From: an uncultured Campylobacter sp.
Lineage (GTDB): Bacteria > Campylobacterota > Campylobacteria > Campylobacterales > Campylobacteraceae
Direction of reading: 5' to 3'
Length of the DNA stretch: 64,000 bases
Assembly (NCBI RefSeq): GCF_963518785.1
Contig: NZ_CAUQKJ010000002.1
Span: forward strand, 124,001 to 188,000
Position 1 is the first letter of the stretch, and the number at the start of each line of letters is the position of its first letter. The notes under the pieces were generated by a model, which saw only the letters and a list, made by a program, of their open reading frames with translations, did not search any database and was not told the origin of the DNA. A program made the translations under genes and the position numbers. Below are positions 54,081 through 63,130 of the stretch, piece by piece.

Positions 54081-55366
54081 CGCGCACCCCTTTTAAATTT
54101 AGCAGCACCTTTAAATTTAACGCCATGTTCAAATTTAGCGGCGCGAGCTCGCGGCGCGGAATTTAAAGCGAAATTTAAACGCACCGCGGGCGCTGGTTTA
54201 AATTTACGCGGTGCGAGCGTAAATTTCCGCAGCGTGAGCTTGAGCTTATACGATGCGAACATGAAATTTAAAATTTCAGATCTATTGCGCGGCACCTCGG
54301 GCGTAAATTTTAAAAGTGCGAGTTTAAATTTACGCGGCGGCAAGGAGCTAGAATTTAAAAGCTCTGCCTCTTGCTTTTGCGGCTCGAAGCGGCGTTTTAA
54401 GCGCTCTGCGGCGCTAAATTTTAAAATTTCAAACCCGCGCCCAACCGCCGCTTGCAAGCCGAAGCGTCTCGCGCCTAGAAATTTTAAAAATTTTATCGCA
54501 TGCCTCTTTTGGGTGCAAAATTTCATTCTTTGCACTCCCCGTGAAAGCGAAGCGTTCGTCGCTTGCCCTACTTCATAGCGCGAAATTTTACCGCTTGCGG
54601 CTCGAATCAAAGCGGGGTACTTATGCAAGCAAACGGCGTAAATTTCGCTACGCCACGCTTCGTAGTTACGCCGTGTAATCGCGCTGCAAAGCTGCATCGT
54701 AAAGCGCGATTTAAAATTTAAAAGTGCGCCCGTGAGGTCAAATTTGCTAAGCTTTTCTGCGCGCCCTACTTCGTAGCCGTGCCGTGTAGCTGCACTACGA
54801 AGCGCTATGCGGCGCCACGCAGAATTCAAATATTGATTAATCTTAACCGCGCGCCGTTTTTCTGTCGCATCGTGCGTATGCTGCGAAATAAGCCGTGCCG
54901 CGCGCCCTGCTTCGGCTACATCTGCGCTCGGCAAAACACGACGTAGAGTAGACGGTAGCTCGCAAATAAGTTTTAAAATTTCAAACCCACGCTGCGATAT
55001 AAAATTTTGCGCTGTGTCCGCAAGACGCGCTGAAGTGCGTATAAACTTTAAAATTCCAAACCGATTGCGCAGTTTAGGCGTAAAATTTAAAATTTTAGAT
55101 CTATTACGCGGCGGCTCGGGCGTAAATTTCAAAAACTCCGCTGCCTGTTTATGCGAGCCAAAATACCTCGCGCTAAGTAATTTTAAAATTTCAAGCCCAC
55201 GCTCCGTTTGCTTGCGCAAAAATTCTAAAATTTTCATTGCGTCCTCTCTTTTGGCGGCGTGAAATTCTGCCATCGATGCCTTGGGCGAAAGCGAAACGTT
55301 AATTGCGCCGATTTTTGCGGCACGAAATTTCTCCGCGCAAGCGTAAGGCAAAAATAAAAATTTCAT
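54077..55366 (-). CDS. Repetitive open frame linking the two permease genes (429 codons)
   Basis: Fills the gap between the ybhS-like and ybhR-like genes exactly, with ATGA overlaps at both ends and an AAAAAGGGG-type ribosome binding site. The predicted protein is Arg/Lys/Phe/Leu-rich and repetitive (LLKFTPEVPRNRSEILNF and EFLKFTPEPPRNRSKILNF are two copies of one unit), with no recognised domain, signal peptide or membrane helix. Composition follows the AAATTT words of the DNA. It is either a real but low-complexity protein or a spacer kept open so that ribosomes can pass from one permease gene to the next. I favour the latter, without proof. Confidence 0.4.
   Translation of the reverse strand: MKFLFLPYACAEKFRAAKIGAINVSLSPKASMAEFHAAKREDAMKILEFLRKQTERGLEILKLLSARYFGSHKQAAEFLKFTPEPPRNRSKILNFTPKLRNRFGILKFIRTSARLADTAQNFISQRGFEILKLICELPSTLRRVLPSADVAEAGRAARLISQHTHDATEKRRAVKINQYLNSAWRRIALRSAATRHGYEVGRAEKLSKFDLTGALLNFKSRFTMQLCSAITRRNYEAWRSEIYAVCLHKYPALIRAASGKISRYEVGQATNASLSRGVQRMKFCTQKRHAIKFLKFLGARRFGLQAAVGRGFEILKFSAAERLKRRFEPQKQEAELLNSSSLPPRKFKLALLKFTPEVPRNRSEILNFMFASYKLKLTLRKFTLAPRKFKPAPAVRLNFALNSAPRARAAKFEHGVKFKGAAKFKRGAR
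54264..54315 (-). repeat. 52-bp direct repeat, copy 1
   Basis: Matches 55083-55134 at about 47 of 52 positions. The shared core includes AGATCTATT, GCGGC and CTCGGGCGTAAATTT. Lies inside the 429-codon linker frame and is in the same reading frame as copy 2. Confidence 0.8.
55083..55134 (-). repeat. 52-bp direct repeat, copy 2
   Basis: Partner of the repeat at 54264-54315. A more distant third version of the encoded unit (LRNRFGILKF) lies directly beside it, suggesting growth of the spacer by repeated duplication. Confidence 0.8.
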
Positions 55367-57069
55367 CGTGCGCCCCTTTTTACGCTAAGCACGCACAAGC
55401 TGAAAAACAAAACCGCTCCGAGCGCCTGAATGGCGAGGTTTACCCACAGCGTCGCGCTCTGTCCGCCCGAGAGGAAGCAGATGCGAAAGGATTCGACCGC
55501 GTATGTGGGCGGCAGCAGGTGCCCGATGAAGTTGACCGCCGCGGGCAGTCCGCGCAGATCGAAGATCATGCCGCTAAGCAGCGTCACGGGCAGGTAGCCG
55601 ATGACGATGGCGTATTCCTGCGCTAGGAATTGATTTTTGCAGATCGCCGAGATCAGCATGCCTAGGCAGGTCATCTCCAGCACGAATACGCACAGCGTCG
55701 CCAGCAGCATCGCCACGCTGCCGCGGATCGGGATGCCCAAAAGCACCTGCCCGTAAACGAGCGTCATCGCGCCGCCCAAAAGCGCCAGGAAATAATACGC
55801 GCCGACCTTGGCAGTGACGATCTCAAGCGCGCTTGCATTGGAGTTGTAAAGCGAGGCGATCGTGCCGCGGTCCCATTCGCGCGAGATCACGACCGCGACC
55901 ATAAACAGGCAGATGAGCCCCAAAATCCCCACGTACTCGGCAGATACGAGATACCACGTCGATTCGTTGGCTTCGTTGAACCAGCTGCGATAATTCACGC
56001 TGACGGGCCTTGCGGCGGCGCTTAAATTTGCGTTTAAAAAGCCGTAATCTTGCGCCAAAACCTGCTCGATTACGCCTGCAACGTAAACGTAGCTAAGAAG
56101 CGCAAGCTGCGACTGCGTGGCGTTTTGGATAAGAAAAATTTCGGCGCCGTCTTTGTCTGGGTTGCTCGCGCCGCCTGCACCGCTTACTCCGCCGCCGTTA
56201 TTTGCAGCGTCGCCTGCGCCGTTAGCGGAGGGGCTCGCATTGATGCCGCCGCTAGTATTTTGGATATCGCTTGCGCCGATAAAACCAGCATTTGTATCGC
56301 CTGCGCCGCCGATTAAATTTACGCTGCCTTGATTTGCGCCTATGTCGCTTGCGCTGCTACTGAAATTTGCGCTCATACCGCCCGTATCGTTACTGCGAGA
56401 ATTTGCGCCGGCGAAATTCGCAGTCGTACCTATACTACCGCCGCTAGAATTTACAGTCGCGCTGTTAGAATTTGCGTTGGCGCCGCCAAAAGAATTTACG
56501 TTGCCGCCCGCTTCCGCGCCGTTGCAGTGCAAACTCTCGCCGCTTGCGCCGGTACCGCCCGCAGAGGTGTTCATCCCGCTTTCCGTGCCGGTGCCCGTGC
56601 TGACGTCCTCAAGCGGACGGACATTTTTGCTGCTGCTAATATTTTGAATATCGCTTGCGCCGCCTGCGAAGGAGCTTTCGTCGATAGAGAGGTTTAAATT
56701 TACGCCGCCGCCCGCGCCGCCGAGCCCGCTCAAGGTGTTTTGAAATTTAGCCGCAAAGAGCGGATCAAAATACAAAATGCTCTCGATCTCGTGCGCCTTA
56801 AAATCTCTCCTCGCGCTCTCTAAGTCCATATAGACGCGGGTTTGTAGGTATTTTGAGCCCAAAAATCCGCCGAGCAGATCCCGCTCGATTTTGGAGCCCA
56901 GATCGCTTACGAAGCCCACCTTGACGGGCTTTATGTCCATCCGCATCGCGTATCCGTAGATCACGACCAAAATTAGCGGCATCAAAAACGCGATCACGAG
57001 CGCCGATCGGTCCTTTGCGATCTGCGCAAACTCCTTTTTTATGAGGATTTTTAAAAAGGTAAAATTCAT
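55363..57069 (-). CDS. ybhS: ABC-2 exporter permease, YbhS-like, with Gly/Asn/Ser-rich insert
   Basis: 568 residues versus about 375 in the family. N-terminal helix (LVIAFLMPLILVVIYGYAM), periplasmic domain, then five C-terminal helices with the SREWDRGTIASLYNSNASALEIVTAK coupling segment. The extra about 200 residues (roughly 112-315) interrupt the periplasmic domain after SILYFDPLFAAKFQN and are Gly/Asn/Ser/Ala-rich with loose repeats (SASDIGANQG, GASDIQNTSGGIN). The ATG at 57069 fits the family start and overlaps the upstream linker frame as ATGA; the frame itself opens at 57102. Confidence 0.88.
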   Translation of the reverse strand: MNFTFLKILIKKEFAQIAKDRSALVIAFLMPLILVVIYGYAMRMDIKPVKVGFVSDLGSKIERDLLGGFLGSKYLQTRVYMDLESARRDFKAHEIESILYFDPLFAAKFQNTLSGLGGAGGGVNLNLSIDESSFAGGASDIQNISSSKNVRPLEDVSTGTGTESGMNTSAGGTGASGESLHCNGAEAGGNVNSFGGANANSNSATVNSSGGSIGTTANFAGANSRSNDTGGMSANFSSSASDIGANQGSVNLIGGAGDTNAGFIGASDIQNTSGGINASPSANGAGDAANNGGGVSGAGGASNPDKDGAEIFLIQNATQSQLALLSYVYVAGVIEQVLAQDYGFLNANLSAAARPVSVNYRSWFNEANESTWYLVSAEYVGILGLICLFMVAVVISREWDRGTIASLYNSNASALEIVTAKVGAYYFLALLGGAMTLVYGQVLLGIPIRGSVAMLLATLCVFVLEMTCLGMLISAICKNQFLAQEYAIVIGYLPVTLLSGMIFDLRGLPAAVNFIGHLLPPTYAVESFRICFLSGGQSATLWVNLAIQALGAVLFFSLCVLSVKRGAR

Positions 57070-57932
57070 CCACCCTGCCCCTGTGCTCGGATTTTGCGGC
57101 ACTGCGCCGCTCGCGGCGAGCCTCTAAATTTTGATCGCGCAAATTCGGCGACTGCCGCGCTTTGAAATTTTAGCCGCGTGATCGCATTTAGCACGCCCCT
57201 AAATTTTAATTGCAAAAGCGCGGCAACCGAGATTTGAAATTTTAACGGCACAGACGGACTGCCTGCGCACATTTTACTCATCGCGCCCTGAAATTTTAAT
57301 CGCGCGAGCACATACGGCGGGCTTTGAAATTTTAAGCGGTTGCGCGGCACGGTCTCGCTGCGGAATTTCTGACGTAAAAGCTCCGTAGCGGCGCAAAATC
57401 CGCGATGAAATTTTTGCATTGAGGCTTTAAATTTACAAGCTGTTTGCAGACTGACCGCCATTTTAAATTTGCGATCTGTTTGCAGAGCGGTCGCTCTTTT
57501 GAATTTATGATCTATTTGCGAGCCGCTCGCGCTTTGAAATTTACGGCGCAGACGAAGCGGGCTCGCTTCAGCGCGGAGCTCGCGCAATACCCATCTACAA
57601 AATCCGCGCCGTGTCCTGCTGCGCGACGTCTCATTCAAAATTCCACTACCGCTTGAAATTTCGCAATCTCTTAAAATTTCACCGACATTTAAAATTTTAC
57701 TATCGCTCCAAATTTCGCCGCTGCTAAAAATCCCGCCGCCGCTTAGAATTTCACCGACACCCAAAGCCCGGTCGCTCAAAATTCCGCCGCCGTTTAAAAT
57801 TTCATGGCCCCGCAAGACCCTTGCGCCGCTTAAAATTTTATCGCGCGGGCGCGCAGCTTTTCGCCCGGCTCGCATAAAATTTGGATCAAAAATCCTCGCC
57901 GCTCGCGTAAAATTTAGATCAAAAGCCCTCAT
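57066..57932 (-). CDS. Repetitive open frame linking ybhF-like and ybhS-like genes (288 codons)
   Basis: Occupies the spacer exactly: starts within the last codons of the ATPase gene (14-bp overlap, GAGGCGGGCG before the ATG) and stops in an ATGA overlap with the ybhS-like start. The product is Arg/Lys/Phe/Gln-rich and repetitive: GEILSGGGIF-like units in the first third and LKFQ/LKFR units every 13-17 residues in the last third. No known domain. The same two explanations apply as for the 429-codon frame: a genuine low-complexity protein, or a translated spacer preserving coupling. Confidence 0.38.
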   Translation of the reverse strand: MRAFDLNFTRAARIFDPNFMRAGRKAARPRDKILSGARVLRGHEILNGGGILSDRALGVGEILSGGGIFSSGEIWSDSKILNVGEILRDCEISSGSGILNETSRSRTRRGFCRWVLRELRAEASPLRLRRKFQSASGSQIDHKFKRATALQTDRKFKMAVSLQTACKFKASMQKFHRGFCAATELLRQKFRSETVPRNRLKFQSPPYVLARLKFQGAMSKMCAGSPSVPLKFQISVAALLQLKFRGVLNAITRLKFQSAAVAEFARSKFRGSPRAAQCRKIRAQGQGG

Positions 57933-59709
57933 CGCCCGCCTCGCTTCTAAATTTTTGCACCTCGTTTATGAAGGCCTGTTGCACGCTAAGCCGCCGCCCG
58001 TCTTGCACGCAGACCTCGTCGGGGCTGCCTAGCGCTAGGATTTTGCCGCGATCTTGGATCAAAAACCGATCGCAATACTCCGCCTCCTCCATAAAATGCG
58101 TCGTCACGACCACGCTCACGCCGGTGCGCGCGAGCGCATTTATGCGGTTCCAAAAGAGCCTGCGCGAGAGCGGATCGGCGCCGCTGGTGGCCTCATCAAG
58201 AAACAAAATCTCGGGGCGGTGGATAAGCGCGCATGCCATGCTGAGGTTGCGCCCCGCGCCGAACGGCAGGTTTTGCCATGTCTCGTTTCGCAGTCGCTGC
58301 AAGCCAAACTCGCTCAAAAGCTCCTCTATACGCCGCTTCAGCGCCATGCCGCCGATGCCGTAGCTGCGGCCGAAATACTCTAAATTTTGATAGCAGCTTA
58401 GCTTTTTATAAAGCGAAAATTTTTGCGAGACATAGCCGATGCGCGATCTAATCGATGATTTGGCGTAGCGCAGATCCTCTCCCATGACCGAGATCTCGCC
58501 CCCACTCATCCCCAAAAGCGCGCAGATCATGCGAAAGGTCGTCGTCTTGCCCGCGCCGTTTGGACCCAGAAGGCCGAAAATCTCGCCCTTTTTGACCTCG
58601 AAACTCGTATTTTCCACGGCGGTGAATGAGCCGAATTTTTTACTCACGTCGCGCACTTTGATGACGGTTTGAGCCGCATCGAAGCTCTTTTTTTCGTAGC
58701 CGAAGTTTGCCGCGCCGATCTCTGCTTTGTTTAAAAAAATATACGCATCCTCTAGGCTCGCCTCGCGCGGGCTGAGTTTAAATTTAGCGCTTCCGTTTTC
58801 GCGCTCTGTATTTTCACCGTCACCCTCTAGGCTCGCGTTTAAAAACTCCTGTAGATCGCGCAGGCTTATCGGCTCTTCGCTTAGCAGATCGACGCTGCCG
58901 TCTCTGGGGCAGATGTCGATGAGCGGGGAGTTTTTTAAAAATCTTTGCGTCTTAAACATTAAGCGGCGCGCTAGGCTCTGATAATCCTCGCTGCATATGC
59001 GAAAGGTGCGGTCCCGCAGCGCGGCGGTGATCTTTGCGGCACGCTCCTGCGCTATGATCTTGCCGCCGAGTAAGATCAGCGTCAGATCGGCATCCGCCGC
59101 CTCGTCGAAATACGCCGTCGAAAATATGCATTTTGCGCCGCTTTGATCCAGATACTCGCGCACGATCGCCCACAGCTCCCTGCGCGAGAGCGGATCGACG
59201 CCGACGGTGGGCTCATCGAGTACCAAAAGCCGCGGACGAGCTGCGATAGCGCAGGCGACGCCAAGCTTTTGTTTCATCCCGCCGGAGAGCGAATCCACGG
59301 CGTAATCTTTGAATTTTAAAAGCCCCACGCGGCGTAAAAGCCCGCGCAGATACTCCTCGCCGCCTTTTAGATCAAGCCCTTTTAGGCCTGCGAAGATGTT
59401 TAAATTTTGCCAGACGCTAAGCTCCTCGTAAAGCCCCAAGCTCTGCGACATATAGCCGTTTGCGCGGACGAATTCTTTATTTTCGCCACTAGGAGTGAAG
59501 CCTGCGAATTTTATCTCGCCGCAATCGGGCGCGATGATGCCGCATATGAGCTTTAAAAGCGTGGATTTGCCCGCGCCGTCGGGGCCCGTGAGGCTGATGA
59601 GCCGCGGCGCGTCGCCGATTCGCAGATCGAAATTTTCAAAAACGACGTTTTTGCTGCGATCTTCGCGCAGGTAAAATTTCTTTAAATTTACGATATTTAG
59701 TAGATCCAA
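57919..59709 (-). CDS. ybhF: Exporter ATPase with two ABC domains, YbhF-like
   Basis: About 596 residues, two fused ABC modules. Module 1: Walker A GPDGAGKST (the D is typical of YbhF), signature DSLSGGMKQKLG, Walker B LLVLDEPTVGVDP. Module 2: Walker A GPNGAGKTT, a degenerate signature (LPFGAGRNLSM), Walker B ILFLDEATSGADP, H-loop VTTHFMEEAEY. It should power the two permeases. The frame opens at a TTG at 59721; a second TTG at 59709 has GGAG six bases before it and is the more likely start. E. coli YbhFSR is linked to cation and drug export; the substrate here is unknown. Confidence 0.92.
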   Translation of the reverse strand: MDLLNIVNLKKFYLREDRSKNVVFENFDLRIGDAPRLISLTGPDGAGKSTLLKLICGIIAPDCGEIKFAGFTPSGENKEFVRANGYMSQSLGLYEELSVWQNLNIFAGLKGLDLKGGEEYLRGLLRRVGLLKFKDYAVDSLSGGMKQKLGVACAIAARPRLLVLDEPTVGVDPLSRRELWAIVREYLDQSGAKCIFSTAYFDEAADADLTLILLGGKIIAQERAAKITAALRDRTFRICSEDYQSLARRLMFKTQRFLKNSPLIDICPRDGSVDLLSEEPISLRDLQEFLNASLEGDGENTERENGSAKFKLSPREASLEDAYIFLNKAEIGAANFGYEKKSFDAAQTVIKVRDVSKKFGSFTAVENTSFEVKKGEIFGLLGPNGAGKTTTFRMICALLGMSGGEISVMGEDLRYAKSSIRSRIGYVSQKFSLYKKLSCYQNLEYFGRSYGIGGMALKRRIEELLSEFGLQRLRNETWQNLPFGAGRNLSMACALIHRPEILFLDEATSGADPLSRRLFWNRINALARTGVSVVVTTHFMEEAEYCDRFLIQDRGKILALGSPDEVCVQDGRRLSVQQAFINEVQKFRSEAGDEGF

Positions 59710-59721
59710 GCCTAGCTCCAA

Positions 59722-60996
59722 ATTTTATTTACTCGCCCGTCGCTTATCGCGACGAACGAGACCTATGCACGCCGAAAAGCGCTTTTTGTCGCGACGCCTT
59801 GCTTCTATAGCCGCCGAGACGTCGTGGTTTTGCGGCCGCTACAGCGTCTTAGTTTTGTGACAGCCGCGGCATCTTGGTTTTACAACCGTCGCGCGCTTTA
59901 AATTTAGCAACGCGCGTCGAACAATTTCGCCCAAACCTCGCATAATAAATTCGACGCAACCTACCGCAAGCGCGCGAAACCAAGCTCTACCGCGCCTGGG
60001 CGCCATGCAATCGCCCGCTCGAATTTTGCGTGCCTGCACGATCAGCGTTGCTTACGGCTCGCGCCGAATATTCCGTGCGCCGCCCGATCCGTCTTGAGCG
60101 TGTGCATATCGCATCGGCTAGCCGCGCCGCTAACGATGCGCACACAACGCGCATGGACGGGGCGGTCTCCAAAACATGAAGCAGCCCGCGAGTACCCGCG
60201 ATAAATTCGCTTCAAAACACAGATGAAAGCGAGTTTTAGACACCTGACGCTCCATAAGCACCGAGCTCTCTATCTGCGCCGCGCCTCTCGCGATGAAATT
60301 TTACCGCCGCCGCGCCTTTTGGCGAAATTTTATACCTAGTTTCGGCTTTCTTTACATAGTGCCGACTCAGCTACCGCGCCTTTGGAGTAAAATTTCACCG
60401 CCGCGCACAATCGGTATTTTATCGCGCCGCTTGTTTCGTAGCGAAATTTACTTCGCCCGCGCTCGGTTCAATCGCCGTTTGTTTATCGCAAAACGCCTGC
60501 TAGAAATAAAGCTCGTTGCCATTATACCGCCCGGCTTTTACCTATTCTCCACCGAGCCGTAAATTTTAAAATTTAACCCGCACTGTTTTGCGCCAAAATC
60601 TCGGCAAATTTTACTCGCCGCGCTGCAGAATCCGATCTTTTACCCAAAGCCCTGCCTGCTCGCGCAAAACTCATGCGATAAATTCTGCGCCGCCTTTCGC
60701 CTTTGTACGACCTCGTTCTAGGTGCGCAGCATTTTATCGCCGCCGAGACGATGTATTTTAGGCGCGGTGCAATTTCATCGCCCTGCTCTGCCGAACAGGC
60801 GGCGTTAAAATTTCACCTCGAAGCGCGCTTTTAAAATTTCATCAGGCCCACGCCGCACGCACGGCTCGCGCGATATTACGTAAAATTTACCGCTCGGCAA
60901 GCTTGGCTATCCAAATTTCGCCCGCAGTGTCCGAAGTGCTGCCCGCGTGCTAAAATTTCACTCGTGCATTAAAATTTCGCGCGCAGTGCTCGCCCG
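59722..60996. other. 1.27-kb spacer between ybhG-like and ybhF-like genes
   Basis: No convincing gene in any frame. GC-rich text with scattered AAATTT words and short degenerate frames up to about 90 codons on both strands. Unlike the two downstream spacers of the same operon it is not open along the coding strand, so ybhF may need its own promoter, or the spacer may once have been open and since closed. Confidence 0.6.
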
Positions 60997-61962
60997 TTAA
61001 AATTCCACGCTGATCGGCTGTCCTAGGCGAAAGCTGCCATCCTCGTCGCTGAAATCAGCGCGCGCCTCCCACACGAGATCTGCGCGCAGCTCCTCGGTCT
61101 GCACCGTGCGCGGCGTATACATCGCGGTTTGGCTCACGTAGGCGACCTTTGCGCTCGCGCTAGAGCCATCCGCGGCGATGATCCGCACGCTCTGCCCGGC
61201 ACGCAGGAAGCGGAGCTGGTTTTCGCTTAGATAAAATTTCGCGCGTTTGTTTTTTACTTCGCTGAGCTCAAAAACGCCCACGCTTGGCATGCTGATGTCG
61301 CCAAGCTCCTTAAGGCGCGCTCTGATCTGCCCACTAAAGGGCGCTTTTAGCACGCTTTGCGTCTCGATTTGGTAATTCAGATATTTCAAATTTTCCTCGC
61401 AGCTTGCCAAATTTGCGCGGGCGACGCCGACATCCTCGCCGCGGTAGCCGCTTTGAAGCTGGCGCAGATTGGCCTGCGCGCTTTGCAGCTGGGCTTGCGT
61501 GCGCTTCATCGAGTAAAACGCCTCGTCGATCTGCTGCTTGGACGCGGAGTTGCTTTTGCCTAGGCTCTTGAGGCGCTCGTTCGTCAAAGTAGCGAGCTGT
61601 AGAGCGTTTTGCAGCGCGCTTACGTTCGCCGCCGCCATATCGATCTCCTCGCTACGAAAGCCGCTTTGCAGCTTTTGCAAGCTAAATTTAAGCCCGTCGC
61701 ATCTCGCGATCTGAACCTGTCTTTGAAAACTCAGATCCGCCGTATCCAGAGCCGCCAAAACGTCGCCAGCCTGCACGAAATCGCCCTCGTCGCGATAAAG
61801 TGCGCTAATGCGACCGCTGCGCTCGAAGCTAAGCGAACTCTGCCTGATATCGATGATGCCGTAGGCCTTGTGCGCGACCTCTTCGCGCCTATCGAGATTG
61901 AAGTAGATCGCCGCGGCGAGAGCGGCCAGCGCAAAAACGACGAAAAATAGAAGCCTTTTCAT
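60997..61962 (-). CDS. ybhG: Periplasmic adaptor (HlyD/YbhG family) of the exporter
   Basis: 321 residues. One N-terminal membrane anchor (LLFFVVFALAALAAAIYFNL), lipoyl-like half (RISALYRDEGDFVQAGDVLAALD), a long coiled-coil hairpin (about 75-200, heptad-rich with the repeated SGFRSEEIDMA / SGYRGEDVGVA), second lipoyl half (VLKAPFSGQIRARLKELGD) and beta-barrel domain. It joins the inner-membrane exporter to an outer-membrane channel. First gene of the ybhGFSR-like series. The region 61963-62629 upstream has no gene. Confidence 0.92.
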   Translation of the reverse strand: MKRLLFFVVFALAALAAAIYFNLDRREEVAHKAYGIIDIRQSSLSFERSGRISALYRDEGDFVQAGDVLAALDTADLSFQRQVQIARCDGLKFSLQKLQSGFRSEEIDMAAANVSALQNALQLATLTNERLKSLGKSNSASKQQIDEAFYSMKRTQAQLQSAQANLRQLQSGYRGEDVGVARANLASCEENLKYLNYQIETQSVLKAPFSGQIRARLKELGDISMPSVGVFELSEVKNKRAKFYLSENQLRFLRAGQSVRIIAADGSSASAKVAYVSQTAMYTPRTVQTEELRADLVWEARADFSDEDGSFRLGQPISVEF

Positions 61963-62629
61963 AGATCGCCTTAAATTTTGATATGCGGTTATTATAAAAT
62001 AACTTTTCTAATGCGGCGCTGATATTTGAAGTTCGGGCGGCGATTTTATAAATCGATCGCATTAAATTAATTTGCCGTATTAAATTGACCGCCGCACGAG
62101 TAGAATTGAGGCTTGGGAGGATAAAATTTCATCCTATCCGCGCGATTTTAAGCGGCACGACTTGTAAAACGCAGCGACTTTTTGAACTAAAAATTTTAAA
62201 ATTTTAATGCGGAGGCTCCGCTTTCAAGCGGAGCGTGAAATTTTAACGTGCGGGCGATACATAGGTGCCGCGAGCGTAATTTTGACGCGTAAGTAAAATT
62301 TTAATATGAGATTAGAATTTTAATGCGCAGGTGCTACACTGGCGCTGTGGGCGGAAATTATAGTGCATAAACAAAACATCGCAAATTAAATTTTTGCGAT
62401 GTTTATAGTAATCTACGCGGCAAGTTGGAATTTACAGCCTCCGCTAGCGATAAAATTTTAGCAGCATGAGCTGGTGAAGCTTGGATGCGGTGGAAATTCT
62501 AACAGCGCAACGAGTAAAAATTTAAGAGGGCGCCGCTTTCAAGCAAAGCGTGAAATTTAATGGGGAAATTTAACGAGCTTTAGGCTCGATGAGCCCAGAG
62601 CTCGCTCGGTCGCGCAAAAGCTGAAATAT
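61963..62629. other. Non-coding gap between flavodoxin and ybhG
   Basis: 667 bp with no supportable gene. It contains the presumed ybhG promoter at the left end and the 3' end of the flavodoxin transcript at the right, with many AAATTT words between. Confidence 0.5.
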
Positions 62630-63112
62630 TTAAAACTCGCCTTTAACCGCAGCGATCCATTTATCGGTCCTCGCCTGCCAGTGCTCGTCACCCTTAAAAT
62701 CGATCGTAAGACCTACAAATTTGCCGTTTATGAAGGCGCGCGAATGTTTAAATTTATAGCCCTCCGCGCCCCAAGCGCCGATGAGATCGGCCTTTTTAAG
62801 CACTGGCAAAAACGCACTCATACCGCTGCAAAAATCGCTGCCGTGGCGCTCGACGTTACCGACGCCTATGAGCGCGACCTTGCGTCCGTCAAAATCAGTT
62901 TTATTCAAAAGCTCCAATTTGTCGTCAAATTTAGCCTGGATCTGTCCGTCGCCGTGCGTCGAAGCCGCAAAAATAAACGCGCTAGCGCCCGCCAAATCCT
63001 CCTCATTTAGCTCTTTGGCCTCCTTGATCTCAAAGCCGAGCTTTGAAGCGATGTATTCGCTCACGACTTTCGTGTCGCCGCCTTTGGTGGCGTAAACTAA
63101 TAGTTTTTTCAT
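62630..63112 (-). CDS. fldA: Flavodoxin
   Basis: 160-residue FMN electron carrier. The phosphate-binding loop is YATKGGDTKVV, followed by family segments SAFIFAASTHGDGQIQ and the FMN-stacking region GNVERHGSDFC. In Epsilonproteobacteria flavodoxin accepts electrons from pyruvate and 2-oxoglutarate oxidoreductases. AAGGAGAGAAA precedes the ATG. Monocistronic; an inverted repeat overlapping its -10 box suggests repression, possibly by Fur. Confidence 0.9.
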   Translation of the reverse strand: MKKLLVYATKGGDTKVVSEYIASKLGFEIKEAKELNEEDLAGASAFIFAASTHGDGQIQAKFDDKLELLNKTDFDGRKVALIGVGNVERHGSDFCSGMSAFLPVLKKADLIGAWGAEGYKFKHSRAFINGKFVGLTIDFKGDEHWQARTDKWIAAVKGEF

Positions 63113-63130
63113 TTTCTCTCCTTAAAAATA

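Noticed and set aside
54234..55262. Plus-strand open frames opposite the 429-codon linker frame
   Set aside because: Antisense reflections of the palindromic AAATTT words; no start context and no link to neighbouring genes.
60293..60562. 89-codon open frame on the plus strand in the ybhG-ybhF spacer
   Set aside because: No ribosome binding site, no recognisable domain, antisense to the operon and composed of AAATTT-derived codons; most likely chance.
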